This document shows, piece after piece, positions 25,969 to 36,515 of a DNA stretch of 64,000 bases. The notes under the pieces are model-generated. The model had not been told where the DNA came from. It was given only the letters and a program-made list of their open reading frames with translations, and searched no databases. A program made the translations under genes and the position numbers. Where the stretch lies: NCBI RefSeq assembly GCF_002891535.1, contig NZ_PDZR01000018.1, positions 24,978 through 88,977 of the forward strand. Reading direction: 5' to 3'. The DNA is from Methylocella silvestris (lineage in GTDB: Bacteria > Pseudomonadota > Alphaproteobacteria > Rhizobiales > Beijerinckiaceae). Numbering within the stretch: position 1 is the stretch's first letter; each line of letters opens with the position of its first letter.

Positions 25969-26760
25969 TTGAAACAAGAGATTTTAAGCAGCCTGCCTGA
26001 TAGCGCCTCCGCACGGCCGCCGATCCTGTTCGTCCACGGAGCCTATTGCGCCGCCGGAATCTGGGCCGAGCATTTCATGGGCTATTTCGCCGCACGCGGC
26101 TATCCAACCTACGCTGTTTCGCTTCGCGGCCACGGCGGCAGCGACGGCGATCTCTCGCGGGCGACCTTCAACGACTACGTCAAAGACGTCTTCACGGCCG
26201 CGGCGGGGATCTCCGGCGAACCCATCCTCATCGGCCATTCGATGGGCGGTCTCGCCGCACAGCATTATGTGGCTCAGGGCGGCAAGGCGAAGGCGCTGGT
26301 GGCGCTGGCTTCGGCGCCGCCGTCGGGCATTCGCTCCTCGGCCCTGCATATGACGATGTTCGCGCCCGACGTCCTGTTCCAGCTCGCCCTGCTGCAGAGT
26401 CTTGGACCCGCCATGGCCTCGCCCGCGGTGATCAGCCGGGCGCTCGTTTCAAAGCAATCCGGCGCCGACGCCAATGCGATCATGAAGCTGCTTCAGCGCG
26501 AGTCGCCGCTCGCCAGCGCGGATCTCTTCGCGCCGCCGGCGATGCCGCGGCCCAATCAGGACTCGCCGCCGATCTATGTCGTTGGCGGCGGCGCCGACGT
26601 GTTTTTGCCGCGCACGGCGTTTCACGAGACCGCCGAGTTCTGGAAGGCCGAGCTGGAGTTGCTCGAAGGCGCGCCGCACGCGCTGATGATCGACACCGTT
26701 TGGCGCGACGTCGCCGCCGAAAAAATTCTGGCCTGGCTGCGCCGGCGCCTGGAGCGATAA
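25969..26760 (+). CDS. Alpha/beta hydrolase
   Basis: 263 aa. It has the oxyanion-hole region LFVHGAYCAAGIW, the nucleophile elbow GHSMGG (Ser91) and the catalytic His in EGAPHALMID, with an Asp in GGGADVFLP likely completing the triad. No signal peptide, so cytoplasmic. The start appears to be TTG (25969) with AGGA upstream; no ATG in frame leaves the fold intact. Substrate unknown; esterase or lysophospholipase-like. It lies between gatC and a UPF0173 hydrolase and reads in its own direction. Confidence 0.85.
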   Translation: MKQEILSSLPDSASARPPILFVHGAYCAAGIWAEHFMGYFAARGYPTYAVSLRGHGGSDGDLSRATFNDYVKDVFTAAAGISGEPILIGHSMGGLAAQHYVAQGGKAKALVALASAPPSGIRSSALHMTMFAPDVLFQLALLQSLGPAMASPAVISRALVSKQSGADANAIMKLLQRESPLASADLFAPPAMPRPNQDSPPIYVVGGGADVFLPRTAFHETAEFWKAELELLEGAPHALMIDTVWRDVAAEKILAWLRRRLER

Positions 26761-26782
26761 AAGGCGGTGTTTTGGCTGCGCC

Positions 26783-27481
26783 TCAATAGATCAAATGGCC
26801 GCCGATCGCAGGCGCATCCACCTTGACGCCAGAGCCGGCAAGCGCCGCGATAAAAGCGTCGGGGCTTTGATCAAGCAAAGCGAAGGTGCCGTAGTGGCAG
26901 GGAACCACGGCGTCGAATTTGAAGTAACGCTTGACCGCAAGCGCCGCCGTCTTCGCGCCCATGGTGAAGCGGTCGCCGATGGGAACGATCCCAATCTGAG
27001 GATTGTAGATTTCCGCAATCAGCGCCATGTCCGAGAATATGTCGGTGTCGCCCATATGATAGAGCGTCGGCCCGTCCTTTGGCGCAATGACGACTCCATT
27101 CGGATTGCCAAGATAGATGGATTGTCCGTTCTCCGTCGTCCCCGAGGAATGAAGCGCTTGCGTCAGGCTGACGACAAAGGCGCCGCAGTCGATCGAGCCG
27201 CCGGTGTTGCCCGGATTGATGTTTTCAGCGCCCTTGCCATTGAGATGCATGCAGACTTCGAAATTGGACACGATCTGCGCGCCAGTCGCCTTAGCTATAG
27301 AAGCTGCGTCGCCGATGTGATCGTCATGGCCGTGGGTCAGGACGATATGGGTTGTCCCGATCGAAGCCTCTTCGACGCTGCCGGTGAATTTCGGATTGCC
27401 GCTGAGAAAGGGGTCGATCAGGATGACAGCGCCGTCGATCTCGACGCGGAACGCCGAATGTCCCAGCCATGCCAGTTTCAT
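26783..27481 (-). CDS. UPF0173 metal-dependent hydrolase (metallo-beta-lactamase fold)
   Basis: 232 aa. Starts MKLAWLGHSAFRVEIDGAVI with GGAGG 6 bases upstream of 27481; the frame further upstream is antisense to ruvX and was discarded. The metal site is LTHGHDDHIGD (HxHxDH), with HMGDTDIFSD and VPCHYGTF giving further ligands. The physiological substrate of UPF0173 proteins is unknown. It is divergent from ruvX, 72 bp apart, so the two share a promoter region. Confidence 0.92.
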   Translation of the reverse strand: MKLAWLGHSAFRVEIDGAVILIDPFLSGNPKFTGSVEEASIGTTHIVLTHGHDDHIGDAASIAKATGAQIVSNFEVCMHLNGKGAENINPGNTGGSIDCGAFVVSLTQALHSSGTTENGQSIYLGNPNGVVIAPKDGPTLYHMGDTDIFSDMALIAEIYNPQIGIVPIGDRFTMGAKTAALAVKRYFKFDAVVPCHYGTFALLDQSPDAFIAALAGSGVKVDAPAIGGHLIY

Positions 27482-27553
27482 GTAAACCTCCATCGTGCTC
27501 GCGCCGGGTTTGTAGCAACGATGAGAGCCTGAAGGAAATGCGGGTCGAGGCCA

Positions 27554-28039
27554 ATGGCTGCGGAAATTCTTGAAGTCGCCGATCTGCGGACGCGCCTCAG
27601 TGTGAAGCAGCGCCTGATCGGGATCGATCTCGGCTCGAAGACGATCGGTCTCGCCCTGTCCGACGTCGAGCGCCGCATCGCGACGCCGCTTGAGACCATC
27701 CAGCGGATCAAATTCAGCAAGGACGCCGCGAGGCTGATTCAACTCGCCGAGAAATTCGACGCCGGCGCGCTGATCATCGGCCTGCCGCTCAACATGGACG
27801 GATCGCAGGGCCCGCGCGTACAGGCGACGCGCGCCTTCGTGCGCAGCCTCAGCGCGCTCGTTTCAAAACCCTTCGTTTATTGGGACGAACGCCTGTCGAC
27901 GGCGGCCGTCACGCGCCAGCTCATCGATCAGGACGTCTCGCGTCTGAAGCGCGCCGAGGTCGTCGACAAGATGGCCGCCGCCTATATTCTGCAGGGCGTG
28001 CTTGACCGCTTGCGCAATATCGAGACCGATCTCGCCTGA
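27554..28039 (+). CDS. ruvX: Holliday junction resolvase / pre-16S rRNA nuclease YqgF
   Basis: 161 aa RNase H-like nuclease involved in 16S rRNA 5'-end processing and possibly recombination. Motifs: LIGIDLGSKTIGLAL (first Asp), LIIGLPLNMDGSQGPR, FVYWDERLST (Glu) and VVDKMAAAYILQG (last Asp). The short N-terminal extension EILEVADLRTRLSVKQ is normal in alphaproteobacteria. It ends 3 bp before the stop of the convergent permease gene. Confidence 0.93.
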   Translation: MAAEILEVADLRTRLSVKQRLIGIDLGSKTIGLALSDVERRIATPLETIQRIKFSKDAARLIQLAEKFDAGALIIGLPLNMDGSQGPRVQATRAFVRSLSALVSKPFVYWDERLSTAAVTRQLIDQDVSRLKRAEVVDKMAAAYILQGVLDRLRNIETDLA

Positions 28040-28042
28040 CAA

Positions 28043-29527
28043 TCAGTCCGAGCTTTGCGCGAGCCGGCTGTGCTTGCGTCCATAGGTGAAATAGAGGACG
28101 AGGCCGAGCGCGAGCCAGATCGCGAAGCGTATCCACGTATCGCGCGGAAGGCCGAGCATCAGAACCACCGCGGAGGCGGCGCCAAGCGGCGCAACGATCG
28201 CGATCAGCGGCGCCCGAAACGGCCGGTGAATCTGCGGATGCGTGTATCGCAGGAAAAGCACGCCGGCGCAGACGATCGCGAAGGCGAACAAAGTGCCGAT
28301 GCTGACAAGCTCGCCGACGAGGCCAATCGGCAGCACGCCGGCCATGACCGCGACGATCAGGCCCGTGCCGATCGTCGTCAGATAGGGCGTGCGAAAACGC
28401 GGATGCACCCTGGCCGCGATCGGCGGCAGCAGCCCGTCGCGCGCGATGGAATAAAGGACGCGCGACTGGCCGAGCAGAAGCACGAGCACGACGGAGCTAA
28501 GGCCAAGGACCGCGCCGAGTTTCACGACGGTCGAAAGCCAGCCAAGCCCAATGACATCGACGCCGAGCGCGATCGGATCGGGAACGCTGAGGCGGTCATA
28601 GGGAACGATGCCGGTAATGACGATGCTGACCAGCACATAGAGCACGGTGCAAATGACGAGCGATCCAAGAATGCCGAGCGGCATGTCGCGTTGCGGATTC
28701 TTGGCTTCCTGCGCCGCTGTCGAGACGGCGTCGAAGCCGATATAGGCGAAGAACACAACAGCGGCGCCGCGCAGGATGCCGCTCCACCCATATTCGCCGG
28801 GACCGGCGTTCGGCGGGATGAAGGCGCCCGCCGGATTGCCGCTCGTCACCCAATTTGCCGTCGAGACCGACGACAGACCGGCAAGGATAAAGATCACAAT
28901 GATCGTCAGCTTGATCGCGACGATGATGTTATTCACCTTCGCCGATTCATTGACGCCGACCACAAGCAGCGCGGTCAGCGCCAGAACGATCGCGACCGCG
29001 GGCGCGTTGACGAAGGCGCCCGTGTGGGTCCAGGCGCCGCTCGCCGGATCGAACGCGAAGGGCGCGCCGGTGAAGCCGGCCGGGATGACGATATGAAGAT
29101 CCCGCAGGAAACTGACGACATAGCCGGACCAGCCGATGGCGACCGTCGTCGCGCCGAAGGCGTATTCGAGCAGAAGGTCCCAGCCGATGATCCAGGCAAT
29201 GAATTCGCCAAGCGTCGCATAGGCGTAAGTGTAGGCGCTGCCGGCGACGGGAACGGTCGAGGCCATTTCCGCGTAGCAAAGGCCGGCGAGCGCGCAAACG
29301 AGGCCCGCGAGGACAAAGGAGAGGCTGATCGCAGGCCCGGCATAAGCAGCGGCCGCGTGGCCCGTCAGGACGAAGATGCCGGCGCCGATGATGCAGCCGA
29401 TGCCGAGCGAGACGAGGCTGGCGAGAGACAGCGTGCGATGCAGATTGGGCGTCTCCGTTCCGAATTCGGCTTCATGGGCCTCGGCCTTCAGGCTCGCGAT
29501 CGATTTCGTGCTCCAGATGCTGGTCAC
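28043..29527 (-). CDS. APC-superfamily amino acid permease
   Basis: Inner-membrane transporter with about 12 to 13 hydrophobic helices. The first carries the substrate-binding [20 protein letters not shown] motif of the APC fold. A GTG at 29527 with GAGGAAA upstream gives a 494-aa product starting [14 protein letters not shown]; the longer frame to 29590 lacks a ribosome site. It resembles cationic amino acid transporter (CAT/YfnA-like) proteins; the substrate is not assigned. Convergent with ruvX. Confidence 0.9.
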   Translation of the reverse strand: MTSIWSTKSIASLKAEAHEAEFGTETPNLHRTLSLASLVSLGIGCIIGAGIFVLTGHAAAAYAGPAISLSFVLAGLVCALAGLCYAEMASTVPVAGSAYTYAYATLGEFIAWIIGWDLLLEYAFGATTVAIGWSGYVVSFLRDLHIVIPAGFTGAPFAFDPASGAWTHTGAFVNAPAVAIVLALTALLVVGVNESAKVNNIIVAIKLTIIVIFILAGLSSVSTANWVTSGNPAGAFIPPNAGPGEYGWSGILRGAAVVFFAYIGFDAVSTAAQEAKNPQRDMPLGILGSLVICTVLYVLVSIVITGIVPYDRLSVPDPIALGVDVIGLGWLSTVVKLGAVLGLSSVVLVLLLGQSRVLYSIARDGLLPPIAARVHPRFRTPYLTTIGTGLIVAVMAGVLPIGLVGELVSIGTLFAFAIVCAGVLFLRYTHPQIHRPFRAPLIAIVAPLGAASAVVLMLGLPRDTWIRFAIWLALGLVLYFTYGRKHSRLAQSSD

Positions 29528-29655
29528 TTGGTTTCCTCTTTTCGGAAGATCGCGGCAAACGCGGAGGCCGTTTCGCCTTACGGCGCCCATATTTTAGTCC
29601 TCTGCAATATCGCGGCCGTTCTGTGTGAAACGCGTCGCCAGAAAAGGATCCGTCA

Positions 29656-30918
29656 ATGGTTCAAACGCCCGCCGATTTCGACGCCGTGATCATCGGCGCT
29701 GGCGCGGCCGGACTGTCTGCCGGCAAGCGTCTCCAGCGCGACGGCCTGTCCTTTACCATCCTTGAGACGCGCGCACGCATCGGCGGCCGCGCGCACACAC
29801 AAATCGAACAAGGTTTCGCGCTCGATTTTGGCTGCGGCTGGCTGCATTCGGCCGATCGCAATCCCTGGACAAAAATCGCCGCCGGGCTCGGCTTGACGAT
29901 TGACCAAGCCGAACCCGATTGGGGCCGGCAAAGTTTCGACGCCGCTTTTTCCGGCCTCGATCGGGCCGCCGCCGCCACGGCTTCCGAGGCCTTTTTCGCC
30001 CGTCTCGAGACGGCCGACGTCGGCAGCGGCGACTTTGCCGCCGACAGGCTTCTCGAGCCGGACGGCCGCTTCAATCCGATGATCGACGCGATCAGCACCT
30101 ATATCAATGGCGCAGAGCTTGAACGCGTCTCTGTCGCCGACTGGGGCCGCTATGCCGACAGCGGCCACAACTGGCGCATTGTCGAAGGCTATGGCGCCGC
30201 CGTCGCGGCGTTCGGCGCGGAGCTGCCGATCAGGCTCGGCTGCGCCGTCACGCTGATCGATCATGGCGGACCAGACATCATCATCGAGACGACGCAGGGA
30301 CGGCTCACCACAAAGGCCGCGCTTGTGACCCTGCCGGCTTCGCTGATCGCATCGGAGGCCATCGCCTTTCGCCCTGCCCTGCCGGAAAAGACGGATGCCG
30401 CTGCGGGCCTTCCGCTCGGGGTCGCCGACAAGCTTGTCATGACAATCGGCACGGCCGACCTGCCTGCGGGGGGCCATTTTTTTGGCGATCGAACCCGGAC
30501 ACGAACGGGCAATTACGAGCTGCGTCCATTCGGCCGGCCGCTGATCGAGGGCTATTTTGGCGGCGCTCTCGCCCGTGAACTCGAGGCAGGCGGCCGCGGC
30601 GCATTTTTTGAATTCGCCCGCGGCGAGCTGTCGCGCCTGTTTGGCGCCAAAGTCGCGGCCGGGCTCGGCCTCGTCAGCGAAACCGCGTGGGCGAGCGATC
30701 CTTTTTCACGCGGCTCCTATTCCTACGCCTCGCCCGGCCATTCCGATCAGCGGCAAAGGCTCGCCGCCCCCGTCGATGGACGGCTGTTCTTTGCCGGCGA
30801 AGCCTGCTCGAAGCATAGTTTCTCGACCGCGCATGGCGCCTATTTTACCGGGCTTGAGGCGGCTGAAGCGATCATCGAGACCCATCGCGATCGCCTCGCC
30901 AAAGGGCGAGCGCCTTGA
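29656..30918 (+). CDS. FAD-dependent amine oxidase-like protein
   Basis: 420 aa. The N-terminal dinucleotide-binding motif is AVIIGAGAAGLSAGKRLQRD, followed by the flavin-containing amine oxidase segment ETRARIGGRAHT. The C-terminal FAD-contacting GRLFFAGEACSKHSFSTAHG and AYFTGLEAAEAI complete the fold. Cytoplasmic. The substrate could be a polyamine or another amine, but nothing nearby settles it. It ends 72 bp before the FemAB-like gene, in the same direction. Confidence 0.88.
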   Translation: MVQTPADFDAVIIGAGAAGLSAGKRLQRDGLSFTILETRARIGGRAHTQIEQGFALDFGCGWLHSADRNPWTKIAAGLGLTIDQAEPDWGRQSFDAAFSGLDRAAAATASEAFFARLETADVGSGDFAADRLLEPDGRFNPMIDAISTYINGAELERVSVADWGRYADSGHNWRIVEGYGAAVAAFGAELPIRLGCAVTLIDHGGPDIIIETTQGRLTTKAALVTLPASLIASEAIAFRPALPEKTDAAAGLPLGVADKLVMTIGTADLPAGGHFFGDRTRTRTGNYELRPFGRPLIEGYFGGALARELEAGGRGAFFEFARGELSRLFGAKVAAGLGLVSETAWASDPFSRGSYSYASPGHSDQRQRLAAPVDGRLFFAGEACSKHSFSTAHGAYFTGLEAAEAIIETHRDRLAKGRAP

Positions 30919-30990
30919 CCTTGCCGACAGCCGCGGTGTCTCCTCTGTGGCGATGCAGCGTAGTCCGAGCCGGAGGAAGACCGCCCGCCG

Positions 30991-32232
30991 ATGCCAGAGC
31001 CTTATAAAATTGAGATCGCCACCTCCATGGCGACGATCGACGCGGCGGAATGGGACGCTTGCGCCAATCCGCAGCAGGGCGGCGCTGCGGCGACCGACCT
31101 CGACCTCGAACATGTCGCGGCCGTGGACGCCGGCCGAACGCGCGAACGATTCAGTCCCTTCCTGACGCATGCGTTTCTGCAAGCGCTGGAAGCCTCCAGA
31201 TCGGTTTGCCCGGCCGCAGGATGGGGCAGCTCCCATGTGCTCGTGAAAGACAAGAACGGGCGGCTCGCCGCAGCGGCGCCGACCTACATAAAGACCCATT
31301 CGATGGGCGAATATGTGTTCGATTTCGGCTGGGCGGACGCCTACCGCCGCGCTGGCCTTGACTATTATCCGAAGGTCCAGGTCGCCGTGCCCTTTACCCC
31401 GGCCACGGGCTCGCGGCTCTTGACGGCGCCCGGCCACGGCGCCGCCGCGCGTCAGATTTTGATCGCGGGACTGCGCGCCTGGCGCGCCAAGGCGAACGCC
31501 TCGTCCATTCACGTCACCTTTCCGACCAAGGACGAATGGACAGAGCTCGGCGCGTCGGGATTTCTCCTGCGCACGGGACAGCAGTTTCATTTCATCAACA
31601 AGGGCTATGCGGATTTTGCCGGTTTTCTCGACGACCTCGCCTCGCGCAAACGCAAGATGATCCGTCGCGAGCGGCGCGACGCTCTCATCGGCGGCGTCGA
31701 AATCGAGCGCCTGACCGGCTCCGCGATTTCAGAGGCGCATTGGGACGCCTTCTTCGAATTCTATACCGACACCGGCGCGCGCAAATGGGGGGCGCCCTAT
31801 CTGACGCGCTCCTTCTTCTCCATGGTCGGCGCGACGATGGCCGACCGCATCCTCCTCGTGATGGCGAAGCGGGCCGGACGCTATATCGCCGGCGCGATCA
31901 ATTTCATCGGCGATGACGCGCTCTACGGCCGCAACTGGGGGGCGATCGAGGAGCGGCCGTTTCTCCATTTCGAGGTCTGCTATTATCAGGCGATCGAATT
32001 TGCAATCGAACGCGGCCTCGCCCGCGTTGAGGCCGGCGCGCAGGGAGAGCACAAGCTCGCGCGCGGCTACGGCCCGGTTCCGACCTATTCCGCCCATGAA
32101 ATCGCCGATCCCCGTTTCGCGCAGGCGATCGGCGAATATCTGCGCCGCGAGCGGATTCATTCCGATCTGGCGCTCGAGGAATATTCCGGTTTGACGCCGT
32201 TCAAGCGAACCGATGAGGCTGAGAGTTTTTGA
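30991..32232 (+). CDS. FemAB/GNAT-like protein (COG3146 type)
   Basis: 413 aa. It contains AEWDACANP, PFLTHAFLQALEASRSVC, SHVLVKDKNGRLAAAAPTYI and, near the C-terminus, ALYGRNWGAIEERPFLHFEV then CYYQAIEFAIERGL and GEHKLARGY. These match the family annotated as peptidoglycan biosynthesis/GNAT N-acetyltransferase (DUF482), whose true reaction is not known. It overlaps no other gene; the HIT gene follows 100 bp later. Confidence 0.85.
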   Translation: MPEPYKIEIATSMATIDAAEWDACANPQQGGAAATDLDLEHVAAVDAGRTRERFSPFLTHAFLQALEASRSVCPAAGWGSSHVLVKDKNGRLAAAAPTYIKTHSMGEYVFDFGWADAYRRAGLDYYPKVQVAVPFTPATGSRLLTAPGHGAAARQILIAGLRAWRAKANASSIHVTFPTKDEWTELGASGFLLRTGQQFHFINKGYADFAGFLDDLASRKRKMIRRERRDALIGGVEIERLTGSAISEAHWDAFFEFYTDTGARKWGAPYLTRSFFSMVGATMADRILLVMAKRAGRYIAGAINFIGDDALYGRNWGAIEERPFLHFEVCYYQAIEFAIERGLARVEAGAQGEHKLARGYGPVPTYSAHEIADPRFAQAIGEYLRRERIHSDLALEEYSGLTPFKRTDEAESF

Positions 32233-32332
32233 CCCGCCGGGATCCGAGCTGGCGAAAGGCTTGACGGCGCGGGCAGGCGCTCTATCGCTCTTTCCGGAAA
32301 CCTGCATCAAAACACGAAACGGAGCTCAGCCA

Positions 32333-32785
32333 ATGGCGTCGCCGCCCTATGACGACAGCAATATTTTCGCGAAAATCCTGCGCGGCGAGATCCCTTGCCT
32401 GAAGGTTTTTGAGGACGCTCATGTTCTCGCCTTCATGGATGTCATGCCCCAGGCGGACGGGCATGTGCTGGTCGTGCCCAAGAGCCCCTCGCGCAACTTG
32501 CTCGACGCCGATCCTGCGGCGCTCTCAGCTCTTGCGCTGCGGGTGCAAAAAATCGCCCGCGCGGTGAAGGCGGCTCTTGGCGCCGAGGGCCTGACGATCC
32601 TGCAATATAATGAACCGGCCGGCGGCCAGACCGTGTTCCATCTCCATGTTCATATCGTGCCGCGCTGGAGCCACGTGGAATTACGCAAGCACAGCGGCGA
32701 AATGGTCAAGCCGGAGACGCTCATTCCGATCCGCGACAAGATCGTCGCGGCGCTCGCTGCTGGCGCAGGCGAGATAGAGCCCTAG
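32333..32785 (+). CDS. HIT family nucleotide-binding hydrolase
   Basis: 150 aa. Starts MASPPYDDSNIFAKILRGEI with GGAG upstream; the open frame extends 40 codons before without support. The histidine triad is HLHVHIVPRW (H-x-H-x-H-x-x). Likely hydrolyses AMP-linked substrates such as adenosine phosphoramidates (Hint-like). It is the last gene before a strong terminator. Confidence 0.93.
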   Translation: MASPPYDDSNIFAKILRGEIPCLKVFEDAHVLAFMDVMPQADGHVLVVPKSPSRNLLDADPAALSALALRVQKIARAVKAALGAEGLTILQYNEPAGGQTVFHLHVHIVPRWSHVELRKHSGEMVKPETLIPIRDKIVAALAAGAGEIEP

Positions 32786-32820
32786 CCCGTTCTGGCGCCC
32801 AACGCTGCGATGGTTCAAAT

Positions 32821-32849
32821 AAAAAGCCGCGACGATGTCGCGGCTTTTT
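32821..32849. terminator. Bidirectional rho-independent terminator
   Basis: AAAAAGCCGCGAC (32821-32833), loop GAT, GTCGCGGCTTTTT (32837-32849), followed by more T. The perfect stem is flanked by A and T tracts on either side, so it works for the HIT gene (+) and as a backup for clpA (-). Confidence 0.9.
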
Positions 32850-32870
32850 TTCGGGAAGAATTCGGCAGGC

Positions 32871-32895
32871 GAAAAGCGATTCAATCTTGAATCGC
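32871..32895 (-). terminator. Terminator of the clpS-clpA transcript
   Basis: GCGATTCA (32876-32883), loop of 4, TGAATCGC (32888-32895). On the minus strand it is followed by TTTTC. It lies 48 bp after the clpA stop. Confidence 0.7.
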
Positions 32896-32942
32896 CTTCC
32901 TCTTTTTCAGATCGGCACAGGCGGCGGCTTGCGAAATCCGCC

Positions 32943-35420
32943 TCAGTGCTTCGTTTCGGACTCATCGGCGAAGGGCTCGGCCTCGTCGTCGCCGACGTCC
33001 TCGTCTTCTTCCTCTTCGCCGCCCTTCATCTTGCGGGATTTGGCGCGGCGCACCTCAGGCTCGGACCTGACGCGTTTCTTGCCAGCCTCGACGATGTCGC
33101 GCTCGGGGCGCGGCAGCACCGGACCTTCGGGGAACACGAAGCCGAGTTTCTTCTCGCCATCTTCCTCGGTGATCACGACCCGCACCGTGCCGCCGTTCTT
33201 GAGGCGTCCGAACAGCACCTCATCGGCCAGCGGCGTCTTGATCGTCTGCTGGATGACCCGCGCCATCGGCCTTGCGCCCATCCGATCGTCATAACCATGC
33301 TCGACCAGCCACGCGCGCGCCTCGTCGGCGAGTTCGATCGTCACGTTGCGGTCGGCGAGCTGCGCCTCGAGCTGCATGATGAACTTGTCGACGACCTTGA
33401 CGATGACTTCATGCGGCAGATGGCCGAAGGTGACCACCGCGTCGAGACGGTTGCGGAACTCCGGCGCAAACATCCGGTTGATCGCCTCGACATCCTCGCC
33501 TTTGCGCTTGCCCGCGGTAAAGCCGAAGGATTCCCGCTGCATGTCGGACGCGCCCGCATTGGTCGTCATGATCAAGATGACGTTGCGGAAATCGACCTGC
33601 TTGCCGCTGTGGTCCGTCAGCTTGCCGTGATCCATGACCTGCAACAGGATATTGTAGAGGTCCGGATGCGCCTTTTCGATTTCATCGAGCAGCAGCACGC
33701 AATGCGGATGCTGGTCGATCGAATCGGTTAGCAACCCGCCCTGGTCGAAGCCGACATAGCCGGGAGGCGCGCCGATCAGCCGCGATACGGTGTGGCGCTC
33801 CATATATTCCGACATGTCGAAGCGGACCAGTTCGACGCCGAGGGCAACGGCGAGTTGGCGCGCGACTTCGGTCTTGCCGACGCCGGTCGGTCCCGAGAAC
33901 AGATAGCTGCCGATCGGCTTCTCGCCGTCGCGCAGCCCGGCGCGGGCCAGCTTGATGGCGGAGGTCAAGGCGCCGATCGCGGAGTTCTGGCCATAGACCA
34001 CCCGCTCGAGCGTCGTCGTCAGATGTTCGAGAACCTCGGCGTCGTCCTTCGACACGGTTTTAGGCGGTATCCGCGCCATCGTCGCGATGGTCGCCTCGAC
34101 CTCCTTGATGCCGATCGTCTTCTTGCGCTTGTTCTCCGGCAACAGCATCTGGCTGGCGCCCGTCTCGTCGATCACGTCGATCGCCTTGTCTGGCAATTTG
34201 CGATCATGGATGTAGCGCGCCGAAAGCTCGACCGCGGCCCTGATCGCCTCATTGGTGTAGCGGACCTTGTGGAATTCCTCGAAATAGGGCTTGAGGCCCT
34301 TCATGATCTCGATTGCGTCGGGAACAGTCGGCTCGTTGACGTCGATCTTCTGGAACCGCCGCACCAGCGCGCGGTCCTTCTCGAAGTACTGGCGATATTC
34401 CTTGTACGTGGTCGAGCCGATGCAACGGAGCGTGCCCTGGGCCAGCGCCGGCTTTAGGAGATTCGAGGCGTCCATGGCTCCGCCGGACGTCGCCCCGGCG
34501 CCGATCACCGTATGGATTTCGTCGATGAACAGAATCGCGTTCTTGTGGTTCTCGATTTCCTTCATCACCTGCTTAAGGCGCTCCTCGAAATCGCCTCTGT
34601 AGCGGGTGCCGGCCAGCAGCGTTCCCATGTCGAGGGCGAACACGGTCGCCTCGGCCAGAACCTCCGGAACCTCGCTCTTGACGATTTTACGCGCGAGACC
34701 CTCGGCGATCGCCGTCTTGCCAACGCCGGGATCGCCGACGAGCAAGGGATTGTTCTTGTGGCGACGGCAAAGGACCTGGATCGTACGCTGCACCTCAGCC
34801 TCGCGGCCGATCAGCGGATCGATGCGTCCGTCGCGCGCTTTCTTGTTGAGGTTGACGCAATAAGCGTCGAGCGCGCCTTCCTTCTTCTTTGACTCGCCCG
34901 TGTCCTTGCCCTCCTTGGCCTCGCGCGACTCGGGATCGTCCTCCGCGCCGCGCGGCGTCTTGGAGGGATCGGACAGACCGGGACGCTTGGCGATGCCATG
35001 GCTGATGTAGTTCACAGCATCATAGCGGGTCATGTCCTGCTCTTGCAGGAAATAGGCCGCATGGCTCTCCCGCTCGGCGAAAATGGCGACGAGGACATTG
35101 GCGCCGGTGACTTCCTCGCGCCCGGACGATTGCACGTGAATCACGGCGCGCTGGATAACGCGCTGAAATCCGGCGGTCGGCTTGGCGTCCTCGCGGCCGT
35201 CGCCGACAAGATTATCAAGCTCCTGCTCGATATAGTCGCGCAGGTTCTTTTTCAGCTGATCGAGATCAACCGAACAGGCCCGAAGCACCGACGACGCATC
35301 GGTGTCGTCGGTGAGGCTGAGCAGCAGATGCTCGAGCGTCGCATATTCATGGTGGCGCTCGTTGGCTACTGCGAGCGCGCGGTGGAGCGACTGTTCGAGA
35401 TTGCGGGAGAAGGACGGCAT
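32943..35420 (-). CDS. clpA: ATP-dependent Clp protease ATP-binding subunit ClpA
   Basis: AAA+ unfoldase that feeds ClpP. Begins [20 protein letters not shown] (ATG 35420, preceded by GGAG; a TTG three codons upstream is also possible). A double Clp_N domain is followed by AAA-1 ([27 protein letters not shown]) and AAA-2 ([27 protein letters not shown]). The C-terminus carries a charged tail of about 50 residues ([20 protein letters not shown]) after the D2 small domain. About 825 aa. It lies 13 bp downstream of clpS, its adaptor. Confidence 0.96.
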   Translation of the reverse strand: MPSFSRNLEQSLHRALAVANERHHEYATLEHLLLSLTDDTDASSVLRACSVDLDQLKKNLRDYIEQELDNLVGDGREDAKPTAGFQRVIQRAVIHVQSSGREEVTGANVLVAIFAERESHAAYFLQEQDMTRYDAVNYISHGIAKRPGLSDPSKTPRGAEDDPESREAKEGKDTGESKKKEGALDAYCVNLNKKARDGRIDPLIGREAEVQRTIQVLCRRHKNNPLLVGDPGVGKTAIAEGLARKIVKSEVPEVLAEATVFALDMGTLLAGTRYRGDFEERLKQVMKEIENHKNAILFIDEIHTVIGAGATSGGAMDASNLLKPALAQGTLRCIGSTTYKEYRQYFEKDRALVRRFQKIDVNEPTVPDAIEIMKGLKPYFEEFHKVRYTNEAIRAAVELSARYIHDRKLPDKAIDVIDETGASQMLLPENKRKKTIGIKEVEATIATMARIPPKTVSKDDAEVLEHLTTTLERVVYGQNSAIGALTSAIKLARAGLRDGEKPIGSYLFSGPTGVGKTEVARQLAVALGVELVRFDMSEYMERHTVSRLIGAPPGYVGFDQGGLLTDSIDQHPHCVLLLDEIEKAHPDLYNILLQVMDHGKLTDHSGKQVDFRNVILIMTTNAGASDMQRESFGFTAGKRKGEDVEAINRMFAPEFRNRLDAVVTFGHLPHEVIVKVVDKFIMQLEAQLADRNVTIELADEARAWLVEHGYDDRMGARPMARVIQQTIKTPLADEVLFGRLKNGGTVRVVITEEDGEKKLGFVFPEGPVLPRPERDIVEAGKKRVRSEPEVRRAKSRKMKGGEEEEDEDVGDDEAEPFADESETKH

Positions 35421-35433
35421 TGGCTCCAACCTC

Positions 35434-35943
35434 TCATTTCTTTTCCATGATGCACTGCAGGGGGTGCTGGTGCTTGCGCGCGTAATCCATGACCTGCGTC
35501 ACTTTGGTCTCGGCGACTTCATAGGTGAAGACGCCGCATTCTCCGACCCCATGCTGGTGGACATGAAGCATGATGCGGGTGGCTTCTTCCGGCCCCTTGT
35601 TGAAATATTTCTTCAATACGGCGACGACGAACTCCATGGGCGTATAGTCGTCATTCAAAAGCAGGACACGGTACATGCTCGGCCGGCGGGTCTGCGTCTT
35701 GGTGCGTGTAATAACGGCGGTTCCCTGACCGGCGCCGCCGTCTCCCCCCTTTTTTTCCTTGTCGTCCTTGCCTGCGCCCAAAGGCGCAAAGCGCGCGCGG
35801 ATTTCGTCCGACCGATTACGGTTCTCGACTTGGCGCTGCAGCCGGCCGGGATGCGGCCGAGCATAGCCATAGCCCGCGACGCGCTCGAGCGTCCGGGCTT
35901 GCGTCCCGACAAGAACCGACCGTTGACCAGTTGCGCGCGCCAC
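35434..35943 (-). CDS. clpS: ATP-dependent Clp protease adapter ClpS
   Basis: Delivers N-degron substrates to ClpAP. The core [40 protein letters not shown] and [20 protein letters not shown] is canonical. A GTG at 35943 with GGGAGAG upstream gives 169 aa, about 50 residues longer than usual, with a basic extension ([20 protein letters not shown]). A shorter start cannot be excluded, for example a TTG near [12 protein letters not shown], but it has no good ribosome site. Operon with clpA. Confidence 0.94.
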   Translation of the reverse strand: MARATGQRSVLVGTQARTLERVAGYGYARPHPGRLQRQVENRNRSDEIRARFAPLGAGKDDKEKKGGDGGAGQGTAVITRTKTQTRRPSMYRVLLLNDDYTPMEFVVAVLKKYFNKGPEEATRIMLHVHQHGVGECGVFTYEVAETKVTQVMDYARKHQHPLQCIMEKK

Positions 35944-36515
35944 TAACTCTCCCCATCCCTCATTGCATATATGTCATTTAGGTACGCCGACCACGAAGCT
36001 CCAGTGAACAACGCGCAGTCAGTTCCGGCAAGAGCGAATTGGTCGCGGCGTTTTCACCGATGGTGCGAACACACAGACGAAATTTAAGTTCACTTCGGTC
36101 CATGAAGGACCGATTTAGCAAAAATTGCGCCGCAGTGCGACGGCGACGACCGGCGACGCGGCGCCCGAAAAGCAGACGCCTCAGCCCGAAGCCAGACAAT
36201 AAAAAAGCCCGGCGTAAAGCCGGGCTCATAAGGAAAGCGAGTTCTGCGCGAAACGCACGCAAGGCATGCATGTCAATCCATCCTGGATCCGCAGCCAATC
36301 GATCGGCTAAAATTCAATCTGATGGATAAAGACAGGGACAAGCGCCTTGATACTAAACCGATTTTCGATCGGCAGAGAGCATTCAACCGGTCGGAAGCGC
36401 TGGAGCCACCCCGATGTCCTGAGCTAACATCCGAGACTTGCGCGAAACGTTGTCAGCGCGCCGGTCGAGCCGGACCCGAAAGTCCGGCCAACCAGAAACC
36501 ATCTGCCTCAGGAAG
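35944..36515. other. Intergenic region between phasin and clpS
   Basis: No convincing gene. It includes a hairpin TCGGTCC/GGACCGA around 36097-36115, the phasin terminator, and about 290 bp of phasin 3' sequence in which no open frame with a ribosome site was found. A structured 3' UTR or small RNA is possible here. Confidence 0.4.
36201..36226 (-). terminator. Rho-independent terminator downstream of the phasin gene
   Basis: AGCCCGGC (36206-36213), loop GTAAA, GCCGGGCT (36219-36226). On the minus strand it is followed by TTTTTATTG. It sits about 290 bp past the phasin stop codon. Confidence 0.8.

Noticed and set aside
35978..36298. 106-aa minus-strand frame between phasin and clpS
   Set aside because: Overlaps the phasin terminator stem and has Arg-rich shadow-like composition.
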